From assembly GCF_014385195.1 (NCBI RefSeq), contig NZ_JACRTG010000008.1:62001-126000 (forward strand): a DNA stretch of 64,000 bases, given 5' to 3'. The notes beneath the pieces were generated by a model. The model was not told the origin of the DNA and did not search any database. It saw only the letters and a list, made by a program, of their open reading frames with translations. Below, piece after piece: positions 8,829-18,217 of this stretch. Both the position numbers and the translations under genes were made by a program. The first letter of the stretch is position 1. Each line of letters starts with the position of its first letter. This DNA comes from Paratissierella segnis (GTDB lineage: Bacteria > Bacillota > Clostridia > Tissierellales > Tissierellaceae).

Positions 8829-10517
8829 ATGATATTTATGGGATCATCTTATAATAGAAATAGTTCAATAAAAGGGCTTGTCCCTAAAAGTATCAATTGG
8901 GTTTTATTTATCTTATTTTCTGCATGTATGTCTTTTACATCTTTAGGTCTAACATATTTAACTCAATTATTATCTAGTATAGTAATTGATGGGAAATATA
9001 ATTTACTTAAAAAGGCAGTTATATTTTTAGTGTGTTGGACAGCATTTTGTTTATTAATTAGGTTTTTGTATTTATACTTTAAGAAGAAGGTTATATATGA
9101 ATGGAATTATAATATTAAGTCAACTTTAATGGAAAATATTTTATCTAGATCTCCTATTGACTTTAAGAAAAAAGACAGATCATACTTTGCTTCTATTTTC
9201 AACAACGACATTAAGTTTTTAGAACAAAATTTATTGTTGGCTATAGAGGATATTATAAATCAATTATTTTTATTTATTTTTGCTTTAGTTTATTCTTTCT
9301 ACATAAATCACATAATGACCCTAGTAATTCTAATATCGGGAATATTGACAATAGTCATAACAAATAAATTATCTTCATATGCAGCAAAAAACAATAAAGC
9401 ATATATGGATTCCTTAGGTTTATACAACGAAACAATTGATGATGGGTTAAGAGGCTATCAAGTACTATATAAATCAAATGCATTGTTTGGATTTATGAAA
9501 TTGTTCAGAGATAAAACTGAATCAACGGAACAAAATTATAGCAAATCAGTATTTACTACTGGATTGATGAATAGTTTAATAAATCAAGTTTCATTATCTA
9601 TTCAAACCCTATTATTTTTTATAGCAACAATATTAATAATTAAGGGTCATATAGATGTAGTTTATTTTCCTGTATTTATGTCATTAATGAACTTGATAAT
9701 CTATCCAATGTATACAATAATGTCACAATATGGTCAGATTAGAGCTTGTAAAGGTATAGCCAATAATTTAAAGGAAGAGTTAAATTTTCCTGTAGAAGAT
9801 ATAAGTAGCATGAAAGACGACATTAAGAATTCTGATATTTTGATTAAAGATTTAGATTTTCTTTATGATGATAAGGGCATCTTTAAGAATCTAGACTTAC
9901 ATATAAATAGCAAAGAACATATTTTGCTCAGGGGGAATAGCGGGTCAGGTAAATCAACCTTCTTGAAGCTGTTAACAAGGGAATTAACCGCGGGAAAAGG
10001 AGATATTTATATAGGAGATATCAATATAAATGAAATGAGCAGGTTGGATTTATTTAATAGTATTTCTGTTATTTCTCAAAATCCAATGTTGTTTAGAGAC
10101 AGTATATTACAAAACATTGTATTATTTAAGGATGAGAAAGACATCGACTATGAAAAATTAAATAAGGCTATTGAAAATGCAGGACTAAATGAATTTATTA
10201 ATAGTCTGGAAGATGGATTATATACTGTATTATTGGATTCAGGAGACAATTTGTCAGGTGGAGAAAAGCAAAGAATAGAAGTTGCAAGAGCTATCTATAA
10301 AGATACTTCTATAGTTTTAATAGATGAAGCTACATCTGGTCTGGACCTGTCAAAGGCTGTAGATTTAGAAAGCATATTCAATAAAATGGATAAGACAATA
10401 ATTTCAACATCACATAGAGAAGATATAGATTTATCAACACTGTATGATAGGATCTATTATATTGAAGGACATAATATATTAGAGAAGACCAAAAAGCTAT
10501 TAGATGGAAATCTTTAA
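8829..10517 (+). CDS. ABC transporter, fused permease and ATPase
   Basis: This 562-residue half-transporter has about six membrane segments in the first 300 residues and an ATPase domain with Walker A RGNSGSGKST, a Q-loop (ISQNPML), signature LSGGEKQR, Walker B VLIDEATSG with the catalytic Glu, and a switch His in STSHRE. All catalytic residues are present, so it can work as a homodimer. It stands alone with no visible precursor peptide, modifying enzyme or second half nearby. Start is uncertain: ATG 8829 has GGGGG only 3 bases upstream, and ATG 8838 is in frame with a longer spacing. Substrate unknown. Confidence 0.85.
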   Translation: MIFMGSSYNRNSSIKGLVPKSINWVLFILFSACMSFTSLGLTYLTQLLSSIVIDGKYNLLKKAVIFLVCWTAFCLLIRFLYLYFKKKVIYEWNYNIKSTLMENILSRSPIDFKKKDRSYFASIFNNDIKFLEQNLLLAIEDIINQLFLFIFALVYSFYINHIMTLVILISGILTIVITNKLSSYAAKNNKAYMDSLGLYNETIDDGLRGYQVLYKSNALFGFMKLFRDKTESTEQNYSKSVFTTGLMNSLINQVSLSIQTLLFFIATILIIKGHIDVVYFPVFMSLMNLIIYPMYTIMSQYGQIRACKGIANNLKEELNFPVEDISSMKDDIKNSDILIKDLDFLYDDKGIFKNLDLHINSKEHILLRGNSGSGKSTFLKLLTRELTAGKGDIYIGDININEMSRLDLFNSISVISQNPMLFRDSILQNIVLFKDEKDIDYEKLNKAIENAGLNEFINSLEDGLYTVLLDSGDNLSGGEKQRIEVARAIYKDTSIVLIDEATSGLDLSKAVDLESIFNKMDKTIISTSHREDIDLSTLYDRIYYIEGHNILEKTKKLLDGNL

Positions 10518-10584
10518 TTAATTATGATACTATAATAGTAATATAAATTCTATTCGGAAATAAAAATTTATAGGGGGGACACAT

Positions 10585-11136
10585 ATGACCGATAGAGAAT
10601 TACTTGAACTTTTAGTAAGTAAGTTCGATAATGTGGAAAAAGGGATGGAAACGCTAGAAGGTAGATTTGATACGCTAGAAGGTAGATTTGATAAACTAGA
10701 GGGGAAATTAACAGAATTTAGTGATGAAACAAATAATCGGTTTGATGAGGTAGATAAAAAATTTGATGTAGTGGATAAACGCTTTGACGAGGTAGATAAA
10801 AAATTTGATGTAGTAGATAAACGCTTTGACGAGGTAGATAAAAAATTTGATGTAGTAGATAAACGCTTTGACGAGGTAGATAAAAAATTTGATGCAATAG
10901 ATAAACGCTTTGATAGAGTAGACAAAAAATTTGATGCAATAGATAAACGCTTTGACGGAGTGGATAATAGATTTGATACATTGGAAAATAAACTGGATGA
11001 AATAGAGGCTAAAAATGCAACAAAACATATAGAGTTAAAAAATAATATCTTATCCATTAGAAATGATCTGTCTCGTGTTGAAATCAATACAGCAGAAAAT
11101 TGGAAGGATATTGCTAGGATTAAGTCCAGCATATAA
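10585..11136 (+). CDS. Coiled-coil protein with 14-residue repeats
   Basis: The 183-residue product is almost entirely coiled coil. From about residue 25 to 145 it repeats a heptad pattern of the type RFDEVDKKFDVVDK with Phe and Val/Leu at the core positions. At DNA level this is a 42-bp tandem repeat (10747-10998). GGGGGG lies 7 bases before the ATG. There is no signal peptide, membrane segment or catalytic motif. Such low-complexity coiled coils occur in Firmicutes and phage structural proteins, but no phage genes are nearby. A strong terminator follows. It probably oligomerises; its role is unknown. Confidence 0.75.
   Translation: MTDRELLELLVSKFDNVEKGMETLEGRFDTLEGRFDKLEGKLTEFSDETNNRFDEVDKKFDVVDKRFDEVDKKFDVVDKRFDEVDKKFDVVDKRFDEVDKKFDAIDKRFDRVDKKFDAIDKRFDGVDNRFDTLENKLDEIEAKNATKHIELKNNILSIRNDLSRVEINTAENWKDIARIKSSI
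10747..10998 (+). repeat. 42-bp tandem repeat inside the coiled-coil gene
   Basis: Six copies of a 42-bp unit beginning GAGGTAGATAAAAAATTTGA. The first three are nearly identical, the last three diverge, and the sixth is poorest. The near-identity of the first copies suggests recent expansion by slippage or recombination, so copy number may vary between strains. Confidence 0.9.
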
Positions 11137-11149
11137 TTTAAAGTATAGG

Positions 11150-11179
11150 CTCTCATCTTTTGATGGGGGTTGTTTTTTT
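11150..11179 (+). terminator. Rho-independent terminator after the coiled-coil gene
   Basis: CTCTCATC pairs with GATGGGGG (8 bp, two G-T pairs) around a 4-base loop, followed by a T-rich tract. Confidence 0.8.
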
Positions 11180-11255
11180 ATGTTATAAATGGGTAATATT
11201 AAAAGATAGGTTATATCTTGTATATATCATTTATATATAAATTGGGGGAATAAAT

Positions 11256-12428
11256 TTGATAAAATTTCTTCTAAATATTGCAACAAAAGGCAGTCAAGAT
11301 TTTAATGACAGTGAAAATAGACTGAGAATAGGATATTTGGCAAGTATTGTGGGATTGATAATAAACGTAATATTATCCATAACTAAATTGATTATTGGGG
11401 TACTCATTTCATCAATCAGCGTTATTGCAGATGGAGTCAACAATCTTTCTGATTCCGCTTCATCAATTATTACGTTAGTTGGGTTTAAAATATCCAATAT
11501 GCCGCCGGATAGAGAGCACCCCCATGGACATGGAAGAGTTGAGTACATATCCGCTCTAATGGTTTCTTTTATGGTAATTTTAGTAGGGATTCAATTTATA
11601 AAATCATCATATGATAGGATAATAAATCCAAAGGCTGTAAAATTCGAACTAATACCCTTCGTAATATTGCTAATTTCCATAACAGCAAAGATATGGCTAA
11701 GTCGTTTTAATAAGGATTTGGGTGAAAAAATTGATTCCTCCGGGTTAAAGGCTACAGCAGCAGATGCCTTGGGAGATGTATTGACTACATCTGTAGTAGT
11801 TTTGTCCCTTGTAATCGGAAAATTTACTACCCTTCCGATAGATGGCTTTGTTGGAATGGTAGTTGCGATTTTGATTATCTACTCAGGATATAATTTAGTT
11901 AAAGAAACAATTAGTCCCTTGATAGGAGAAGCTCCGCCGAAGGAGCTTATAAATTCGATATATAGAGATATTTTATCTTATGATTATGTGACAGGTGCCC
12001 ATGATTTAACGATACATTCCTATGGACACGGGAAAACCATGGCCACAATAGATGTTGAATTTCCCAGCAATATTGATACGGTTACTATACATGATATAAT
12101 AGATTTTGCAGAGAGAGAAATTGGGAAAAGATACAATTTACACTTGGTAATACATATGGACCCCTTATATCCGGAATCTGAAGAAAGATATGAATTAAGA
12201 CAGCAAATTAAACAAATTATCAAAGAAAATCCGAATATTAAGTCTATGCATGATTTTCAGATTTTTCAAGTCGAAGGAGAAAAAGTTGTAGAATTCCACT
12301 TGGTACTCGATGGAAATGCATTGAGCAAACAGGATAACATAGAAGATATTAAGGCTGAGTTGGAACGGAATATGGAAAAGAGATGTAAGGGTATTAAATG
12401 CAATTTAGTAATGGATGTTGAATACTAG
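11256..12428 (+). CDS. Cation diffusion facilitator, possibly manganese exporter
   Basis: The 390-residue product has six membrane segments and a cytoplasmic C-terminal domain, the fold of CDF metal/proton antiporters. In TM2 the metal-site pair is Asn-Asp (within GVNNLSDS), and in TM5 it is Asp-Asp (ADALGD) instead of the His-Asp of zinc exporters. An Asn-Asp/Asp-Asp site is known from manganese exporters of the MntE type, so Mn(II) is the likelier substrate; this is inference from four residues. A His-rich loop (HPHGHGR) follows TM2-TM3. The start is TTG 11256 with GGGGGAA 6 bases upstream. It stands alone. Confidence 0.88.
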   Translation: MIKFLLNIATKGSQDFNDSENRLRIGYLASIVGLIINVILSITKLIIGVLISSISVIADGVNNLSDSASSIITLVGFKISNMPPDREHPHGHGRVEYISALMVSFMVILVGIQFIKSSYDRIINPKAVKFELIPFVILLISITAKIWLSRFNKDLGEKIDSSGLKATAADALGDVLTTSVVVLSLVIGKFTTLPIDGFVGMVVAILIIYSGYNLVKETISPLIGEAPPKELINSIYRDILSYDYVTGAHDLTIHSYGHGKTMATIDVEFPSNIDTVTIHDIIDFAEREIGKRYNLHLVIHMDPLYPESEERYELRQQIKQIIKENPNIKSMHDFQIFQVEGEKVVEFHLVLDGNALSKQDNIEDIKAELERNMEKRCKGIKCNLVMDVEY

Positions 12429-12557
12429 GACAATTCACAATGTACAAATTACAATTATGAAAGCAGTAATCTGGGCATCTTAAGATTAATAGTATAAAAG
12501 GATTGTGAATTCTGGATTGTAAATTAGAAAAATTAATTATATGGGAGAGAGGTTATC
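12429..12557. repeat. Gap with traces of the GTGAATT-type dispersed repeat
   Basis: Short tracts such as CAATTCACAATG (from 12431) and GGATTGTGAATT (from 12499) flank non-repeated sequence. No promoter stands out, although one is expected for the next operon. Confidence 0.45.
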
Positions 12558-13844
12558 ATGGACTATAACAGACAAGTCGAAGAAATAGTAAAATATATAA
12601 AAGATGGAGAGAAAAAAGAAGAGGATTTCAAAATAGGAATTGAATTTGAGCATTTTGTAATATATAAGGATACATTTAAGACGGTTTCCTACTATGGTGA
12701 AAATGGAGTAGCAGAAACCCTAAAAGATTTAGAAAAAAGCGGTTGGAACTCCAAATATGAAGGAGAATATATATTAGAATTGGGAAAAGGAAACAAGACG
12801 ATCACCCTGGAACCCGGAAGTCAATTGGAACTCAGTTTGTCAGCTGATAGAAGCATAAAGAATATCGAAAAAGGTTATTTAGAATTTTTAAAGGAACTTA
12901 TACCAATTTTGGATAGTAAAAATCAAGCATTAATTGCAGTTGGATATCATCCGGTAACTAAAATAGATGAGATTAAGCTTCTTCCTAAAAAGAGATATGA
13001 TTATATGTTTGAGTATTTCAAAAAAAGAGGAAGTCATGCTCATAATATGATGAAAGGGACTGCTGCACTGCAGGTATCTATGGACTATAAGGATGAAGAG
13101 GATTATAAAAAGAAATTTAGAGTAACCAATGCTCTTTCGCCTATTATGTATTCCCTATTTGAAAATGCGGTATTCTTTGAAGGAGAGAGATATGAAAAGC
13201 ATAATTTAAGAGCTTTTATATGGAAAAATTGTGACACAAATAGGTCCGGCGTAGCCGAGGGAGCTTTAGACGAAAGTTTTAATTATGAATCATATGCGAA
13301 GTATATTCTTAATAGGCCCCCAATATTTACCATTAAGAAAGGCAAATTAGAATTTACCGATGAGAAATTGGTCAAAGAAGTATTCAACCCTAAAGATTAT
13401 GAAAAAGAAGAACTGGAACATTTGCTTACTATGTTCTTTCCTGATGTAAGAACTAAAACATTTATTGAAATCAGAATGATGGATTCAATACCATATCCAC
13501 TAAATTTTGCAGTAGTAGCATTGTGGAAAGGCTTATTATATAATAAGGAGAACTTAGACATAGTTTATGAATATACTAAAGATATAAATATTGAAGATGT
13601 AGAAAAAACAAAGGAAGAAATGTTTGAATTAGGACTTAATGCGCATTATAAGGATAAGAGTATATTGGAATTAGGTAAATGGCTTGTTTCTTTAGCAAAA
13701 AATGGTCTGGATGAGGATGAAGTTCCATATATATATCCTTTAGAAGGGATGGTTTCAGAAGACACAAATCCTTATAAGATAACCGAAGAGATGTTGGGGC
13801 AAGGCAAGAAGAAGGCATTAGATTGGTGTGTATTAAAAGAGTGA
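12558..13844 (+). CDS. Glutamate-cysteine ligase, plant/alphaproteobacterial type (GCS2 family)
   Basis: The 428-residue product is similar to GCS2 carboxylate-amine ligases, which join the gamma-carboxyl of glutamate to cysteine using ATP. Typical segments are IGIEFEHFV near residue 30 (the acidic metal/substrate site), TLEPGSQLELS near 80, YMFEYFKKRGSHAHNMMKG near 150 with TAALQVSMD, and FIEIRMMDSIP near 305. It is distinct from the gamma-proteobacterial GshA and from Clostridium GshAB fusions. A circularly permuted ATP-grasp enzyme follows after 14 bases, so the pair probably makes gamma-Glu-Cys and then extends or modifies it. Glutathione itself is possible, but the second enzyme is not a standard GshB. 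Confidence 0.82.
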   Translation: MDYNRQVEEIVKYIKDGEKKEEDFKIGIEFEHFVIYKDTFKTVSYYGENGVAETLKDLEKSGWNSKYEGEYILELGKGNKTITLEPGSQLELSLSADRSIKNIEKGYLEFLKELIPILDSKNQALIAVGYHPVTKIDEIKLLPKKRYDYMFEYFKKRGSHAHNMMKGTAALQVSMDYKDEEDYKKKFRVTNALSPIMYSLFENAVFFEGERYEKHNLRAFIWKNCDTNRSGVAEGALDESFNYESYAKYILNRPPIFTIKKGKLEFTDEKLVKEVFNPKDYEKEELEHLLTMFFPDVRTKTFIEIRMMDSIPYPLNFAVVALWKGLLYNKENLDIVYEYTKDINIEDVEKTKEEMFELGLNAHYKDKSILELGKWLVSLAKNGLDEDEVPYIYPLEGMVSEDTNPYKITEEMLGQGKKKALDWCVLKE

Positions 13845-13858
13845 GATGAGGTGATTTA

Positions 13859-15184
13859 ATGAAAGAAGAGAAAATAAATAAAGAGTATATAGATTTGATA
13901 CAATCAGACCAAGATAGATACTATAAAGACTATAATTTAACTGTTGAAAAGGTGAAGAATTCAAATGCACAATATAAGGGAAAGCCTATACCATTTTTAT
14001 ATCATCCAATGTTTATTACAGAGGAAAACATAGATGATTTTAACAAAATTGGGGATATGATGATTTCCATAGCAAACAAAGTTACAGATAGATATGTAAA
14101 TGATGGAGAATTTAGGAAGAAGTTTAATTTTCCTAGGCTTATTGAAGAACTCATACAAATAGATAATGGCTATGATATAAATGTACCCATGGGAAGGTTT
14201 GATATATTTTATAAGGACTATGACAATTTCATGTTTTGTGAGCTAAATACAGATGGTTCTTCAGCTATGAATGAGGACAATACAATAGGCAAGATATTAT
14301 TGGAAACAGAAAGCCTTAAGGAATTTAAAACTAAGTATAGATTAGGTTATTTTGAACTGTTTGATACATGGGTTGATAGCAGTATAGAGTTGTATAAAAA
14401 ATATGACCCTAAAAATTTGAAACCCAATGTTGCAATCATTGATTTTGAAGAAAGCGGCACTATTAAAGAATTCCAGGAATTCCAGAAAGCCTATGTAAGA
14501 AAAGGGTACAATTGTATAATTGCAGATCCTAGAGATTTAGAATACAGGGATGGTAAATTATATCATGATCAATATAGAATCGATTTGGTATATAGAAGGA
14601 TTGTAACATTTGAATTGATAGAAAAGTCTGATGAAATACATGACTTCATTGAAGCCTATAAAAACAGAGCGTTTTGTTGCATAGGTTCGATCAAATCCCA
14701 AGTAATTCACAATAAAATATTTTTCAAGATATTGCATGATGAAGATACTCAAGAATTTTTGTCGGGAGAAGAAAGAGAATTTATAAAAAAACATATACCT
14801 GTTACGGGATTATTTAAAGGGGATAAGGTAGTATTTGACTTGGTTTTGAGCAACAAAGATAAGTATATACTGAAACCTTTGGATTTAAATGCATCACAAG
14901 GGGTATTTGCCGGTAAGGATTTAACATTTGATGAATGGAGGATAAAATTGGAGGAAATATGGAATAAGGACTATCTATATCAGGAATATTTTGAGCCATT
15001 TACTAGGGATTTTGTAGTATTTGAAGAAGGCAAACTAAAGATACAGGAATTTAAGAGCATTCTCGGATTATTTATGTATAAAGAAAAATTTGCCGGAATT
15101 TATACAAGGATAGGAAAAAACAATGTAATATCTGGGATAACGGATTATTTTACCTTACCAAATGTCATAGTAAAAGGTAGATAG
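13859..15184 (+). CDS. Circularly permuted ATP-grasp ligase, partner of glutamate-cysteine ligase
   Basis: The 441-residue product resembles circularly permuted ATP-grasp proteins related to glutathionylspermidine synthase. CELNTDGSSAMNEDN near residues 125-139 carries the acidic and Asn magnesium ligands. YILKPLDLNASQGVFAGKD near 340-358 holds the ATP-binding Lys and glycine loop, and the order of these motifs is inverted compared with GshB or D-Ala ligase. There is no amidase domain, so it is not a bifunctional glutathionylspermidine synthetase. GAGGTG precedes the ATG and the spacing to the ligase gene is 14 bases. By context it should ligate an amine or amino acid to gamma-Glu-Cys or a similar acid. 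The product is unknown. A strong terminator ends the unit. Confidence 0.75.
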   Translation: MKEEKINKEYIDLIQSDQDRYYKDYNLTVEKVKNSNAQYKGKPIPFLYHPMFITEENIDDFNKIGDMMISIANKVTDRYVNDGEFRKKFNFPRLIEELIQIDNGYDINVPMGRFDIFYKDYDNFMFCELNTDGSSAMNEDNTIGKILLETESLKEFKTKYRLGYFELFDTWVDSSIELYKKYDPKNLKPNVAIIDFEESGTIKEFQEFQKAYVRKGYNCIIADPRDLEYRDGKLYHDQYRIDLVYRRIVTFELIEKSDEIHDFIEAYKNRAFCCIGSIKSQVIHNKIFFKILHDEDTQEFLSGEEREFIKKHIPVTGLFKGDKVVFDLVLSNKDKYILKPLDLNASQGVFAGKDLTFDEWRIKLEEIWNKDYLYQEYFEPFTRDFVVFEEGKLKIQEFKSILGLFMYKEKFAGIYTRIGKNNVISGITDYFTLPNVIVKGR

Positions 15185-15196
15185 CACCAATGATAT

Positions 15197-15232
15197 AAAT
15201 AGCAAAAAAAATATATTTTTTTTGCTATTTTT
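15197..15232. terminator. Strong hairpin terminator after the ATP-grasp gene
   Basis: A long A/T stem (AAATAGCAAAAAAAA with its complement) ends in a T tract; it could work on both strands. Confidence 0.8.
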
Positions 15233-15237
15233 AGTTA

Positions 15238-15265
15238 TTGTATATTTTAAAAATCGTGGTATATT
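15238..15265 (+). promoter_or_regulatory. Probable promoter of trkA-trkH
   Basis: TTGTAT at 15238-15243, a 16-base spacer and TATATT at 15260-15265. It lies just past the preceding terminator and about 23 bases before the ATG at 15289. Confidence 0.45.
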
Positions 15266-15288
15266 AATTAGATGAGGTGAAATTCTAT

Positions 15289-16692
15289 ATGAAAGTAATA
15301 ATTGTAGGTGCCGGAAAGCTTGGCATCAAGCTGGCAGAATCCATGGTCTTTGAGAATATGGATGTAACTGTGATGGATACAAATGCAAAGATTCTAGATA
15401 GAGTAAATGAACATTTGGATGTGTTGACAGTTACTGCTAACGGCATAGATATAAGAGCATTAAAAGAAATAAATATCTCCGAATATGATTTGTTGGTAGC
15501 CTCAACAGATAGTGATGAAACCAATACTTTAATTTGTACATTAGCTAAAAAATTAGGGTGTAAGCAAACTATAGCAAGGATTAGAAATCCTGAATATATG
15601 GCTCAGTTGGATTTTATCAAGACAGGGCTGGGAATTGATCATATAATCAATCCGGATTTAGCAACTGCAAATTCAATAGAAAAGTATTTGTTAAAATCCT
15701 ATGGTTTTTCAGGAGATTTTGCCAACGGTAAAGTGCAGATGGTAGATTTCAATATTCGTAGCAATGAGTATTTTGTTGGTAAAAAGGTCATGGATTTAAA
15801 AGGTTTTGAAAATCTCTTAATAACTGCAATATCCAGAAATGGAGTTATTATAATTCCAAGCGGCTCTACTGAAATATTAGAAGGAGATATCATTCATATA
15901 ATTGGTAAGAGTGAGGAAATTGAAAAGATAAATAAGTTATTTAAAGATGATTACAGGAAAAAGAGAGTCCAAAATGTTATGATATTAGGAGGAGGAAATA
16001 TAGGATATTATCTTGCGGATAAATTGTCCAAATCCAAAATACAAGTAACACTAATAGAGCAGGATAAAAAAAGATGTGAGGAGCTTACCGAAAAGCTAAA
16101 TGATGTTTTAGTAATTCATGGGGATGGAACAGATTTACCTCTATTAGAGGAGGAACATATGGGCTCTATGGATGCTTTTATCGGTACTACAGGTTTTGAC
16201 GAGGAGAACTTGCTAATGGCTCTTATGGCAAAGCAAGCAGGTGTAGGTAAAGCAGTGGCAAAGATAAGCAGACCTAATTATGCTAAGATTGTTGATAGGC
16301 TAAACATAGATGCAGCTGTAAATCCTGTTTATATAACTGCAAGTTATATTTTAAAATATATAAGAGGCGGTAAGGTAGTTTCTGTATCTTTGCTATTAGG
16401 CGGTGATGGGGAAGTAACAGAAATAATAGTTGATAAGGATTTGCCTATTATCAATAAACCGCTGCGTGAATTGAATTTACCTAAGGGAATTATTATCGGA
16501 GCTATAGTAAGAGATGGCAAGGTATTTGTACCTAAGGGTGATTCAGTTATTAAACCCAAGGATAGAATTGTAGTATTTTGCTTGACAGAGGATTTACCAA
16601 GCCTTAAGATGTTTTTTACAGATAATAAGGGAGGAATTTTAAGTGAACTATGGAATCGTACTAAAGGTTCTAGGATTCATCCTAATAGTTGA
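15289..16692 (+). CDS. trkA: Trk-type potassium uptake regulatory protein TrkA
   Basis: The 467-residue cytoplasmic protein has two tandem RCK units. Each starts with a Rossmann nucleotide-binding motif: VGAGKLGIKLAESM at the N-terminus and LGGGNIGYYLADKL at about 230. Each is followed by a TrkA-C ligand domain. It gates the TrkH channel in response to NAD(H)/ATP. I use ATG 15289 with GAGGTG 9 bases upstream rather than GTG 15277. It overlaps trkH by 50 bases, so the pair is translationally coupled. Confidence 0.93.
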   Translation: MKVIIVGAGKLGIKLAESMVFENMDVTVMDTNAKILDRVNEHLDVLTVTANGIDIRALKEINISEYDLLVASTDSDETNTLICTLAKKLGCKQTIARIRNPEYMAQLDFIKTGLGIDHIINPDLATANSIEKYLLKSYGFSGDFANGKVQMVDFNIRSNEYFVGKKVMDLKGFENLLITAISRNGVIIIPSGSTEILEGDIIHIIGKSEEIEKINKLFKDDYRKKRVQNVMILGGGNIGYYLADKLSKSKIQVTLIEQDKKRCEELTEKLNDVLVIHGDGTDLPLLEEEHMGSMDAFIGTTGFDEENLLMALMAKQAGVGKAVAKISRPNYAKIVDRLNIDAAVNPVYITASYILKYIRGGKVVSVSLLLGGDGEVTEIIVDKDLPIINKPLRELNLPKGIIIGAIVRDGKVFVPKGDSVIKPKDRIVVFCLTEDLPSLKMFFTDNKGGILSELWNRTKGSRIHPNS

Positions 16693-18091
16693 ATCCGTCT
16701 TAATGATACCTTCCTATGTAATATCCATATACACAAATGGAGTAGATAAGAATGCATTTTTATTTACTATTTTAGTAACCTTTATATTAGGAATGGTTCT
16801 AGCCAAGAGAAAGGTCAAAGACAATAGCATAAGCGCGCATGACGGTTTGGCAATAGTGGCATTAAGCTGGTTAGTTGCTTCTTTATTTGGAGCACTGCCT
16901 CTTTATTTGCCGGGGAGTACAAAGACTTATATAGATGCTTTATTTGAGATTGTATCCGGATTTACAACAACGGGTGCTACTATATTGGCAGATGTTGAAG
17001 TGATTCCACAGGGTACCTTATTTTGGAGGTCATTTACCCACTGGATTGGAGGCATGGGTATACTGGTATTTACTCTGGCATTGCTTCCGGCTCTTGGGGT
17101 AGGAGGGTTTCAAATATATAAGGCAGAAAGTCCGGGACCTGTAGCAGGTAAAATAGCTCCCAGAGTAAGGGATACTGCCAAGACACTCTATAAGATATAC
17201 CTTGTAATAACTATAATAGAGGTTATACTGCTTTTAATTGGTAAAATGAATTTATTTGACTCTTTAGTATATACCTTTGGAACAGTGGGTACAGGAGGAT
17301 TTTCTACAAAAAATGCAAGCGTAGGATATTATGACAGCACCTATATACATTTAGTAATCGGATTTTTTATGGTGTTTTCCGGGGTGAATTTTTCACTTTA
17401 TTATTTATTATTTAAAGGTAAAGTGAGGGAATTTTTAGGGGATGAAGAATTAAGACTATATGTTGTAATTATTGCAATATCGGTCTTAGCAATAGCATTA
17501 AATTTATTTGCAACATCATACGATAACTTTAGATTGGCAATGAGAGATTCGTTCTTCCAAGTTAGCTCTGTAATGACCACCACAGGATATTCCACAGTAG
17601 ACTTTGACTTATGGCCGAGTTTTAGTAAGGGAATATTGTTGCTATTAATGTTTATAGGTGCCTGTGCGGGTTCAACGGCCGGAGGTATGAAGGTAATAAG
17701 GATATTGATAATGCTTAAGCTAATTAGAAGAGAAATAGGTAAGATATTTCATCCCAGAGCAGTAATGCCTATAAAAAGTAATGATAAGGTAATGCCAAAT
17801 GAAACCATAGCAGGAATCAATAGCTTCATAGCTTTATATTTGCTGATATTTGTAATATCTACCTTGTTAGTCACACTAGAAGGTGTTGATTTGGAAAGTG
17901 CTGCCAGCTCTGTGGCTTCAGCCTTAGGCAATATCGGTCCGGCATTGGGTTTTGCAGGACCTACTAGAAATTTTGTTGAATATCATCAGATTACTAAAGT
18001 GCTATTTACTTTCTTAATGCTATTAGGTAGACTTGAGTTATTTACTATAATAGCACTTTTGGCTCCAAGAAATTGGAGGAAGGAAGTTTAA
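16643..18091 (+). CDS. trkH: Trk-type potassium uptake membrane protein TrkH
   Basis: The 482-residue integral membrane protein belongs to the TrkH/KtrB superfamily. It has repeated pore segments with selectivity-filter-like sequences: GFTTTGAT, GTVGTGGF, MTTTGYST and SALGNIGPALG. The IGGMGILVF motif is typical of TrkH. The start is GTG 16643 with GGAGG 8 bases upstream, inside the 3' end of trkA. Together they form a potassium uptake system at the cytoplasmic membrane. Confidence 0.93.
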   Translation: MNYGIVLKVLGFILIVESVLMIPSYVISIYTNGVDKNAFLFTILVTFILGMVLAKRKVKDNSISAHDGLAIVALSWLVASLFGALPLYLPGSTKTYIDALFEIVSGFTTTGATILADVEVIPQGTLFWRSFTHWIGGMGILVFTLALLPALGVGGFQIYKAESPGPVAGKIAPRVRDTAKTLYKIYLVITIIEVILLLIGKMNLFDSLVYTFGTVGTGGFSTKNASVGYYDSTYIHLVIGFFMVFSGVNFSLYYLLFKGKVREFLGDEELRLYVVIIAISVLAIALNLFATSYDNFRLAMRDSFFQVSSVMTTTGYSTVDFDLWPSFSKGILLLLMFIGACAGSTAGGMKVIRILIMLKLIRREIGKIFHPRAVMPIKSNDKVMPNETIAGINSFIALYLLIFVISTLLVTLEGVDLESAASSVASALGNIGPALGFAGPTRNFVEYHQITKVLFTFLMLLGRLELFTIIALLAPRNWRKEV

Positions 18092-18178
18092 ACAGTTGAC
18101 AGTTGACAGTGGACAGTGGACAATTGACAGTGGAAAGTTGACAGATGACATATGAAAGATTATAGTTGACAGTGAAAG
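18091..18178. repeat. Degenerate short tandem repeats of the (T)GACAGT type
   Basis: About nine imperfect 7-8 bp units such as GTTGACAGT and GTGGACAGT fill the gap between trkH and ung. They resemble the 7-bp-period GTGAATT tracts seen elsewhere in the window but have a different core. Confidence 0.7.
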
Positions 18179-18217
18179 ACGGTAGAGGATGTAAATCAAT
18201 ACAAGGATGGTGTAAAT

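Noticed and set aside
8829..10517. A bacteriocin or RiPP export cluster around the lone ABC exporter
   Set aside because: No precursor peptide with RBS, peptidase domain or modifying enzyme is visible in the flanking sequence.
10741..10998. Possible CRISPR array
   Set aside because: The repeats are contiguous, without spacers, and keep a coding frame; it is a protein repeat.
10530..11156. Long reverse-strand open frames rich in Ser/Leu or Tyr/Phe opposite the coiled-coil gene
   Set aside because: They are mirror images of the 42-bp repeat; the forward frame has an RBS, a plausible protein and a terminator.
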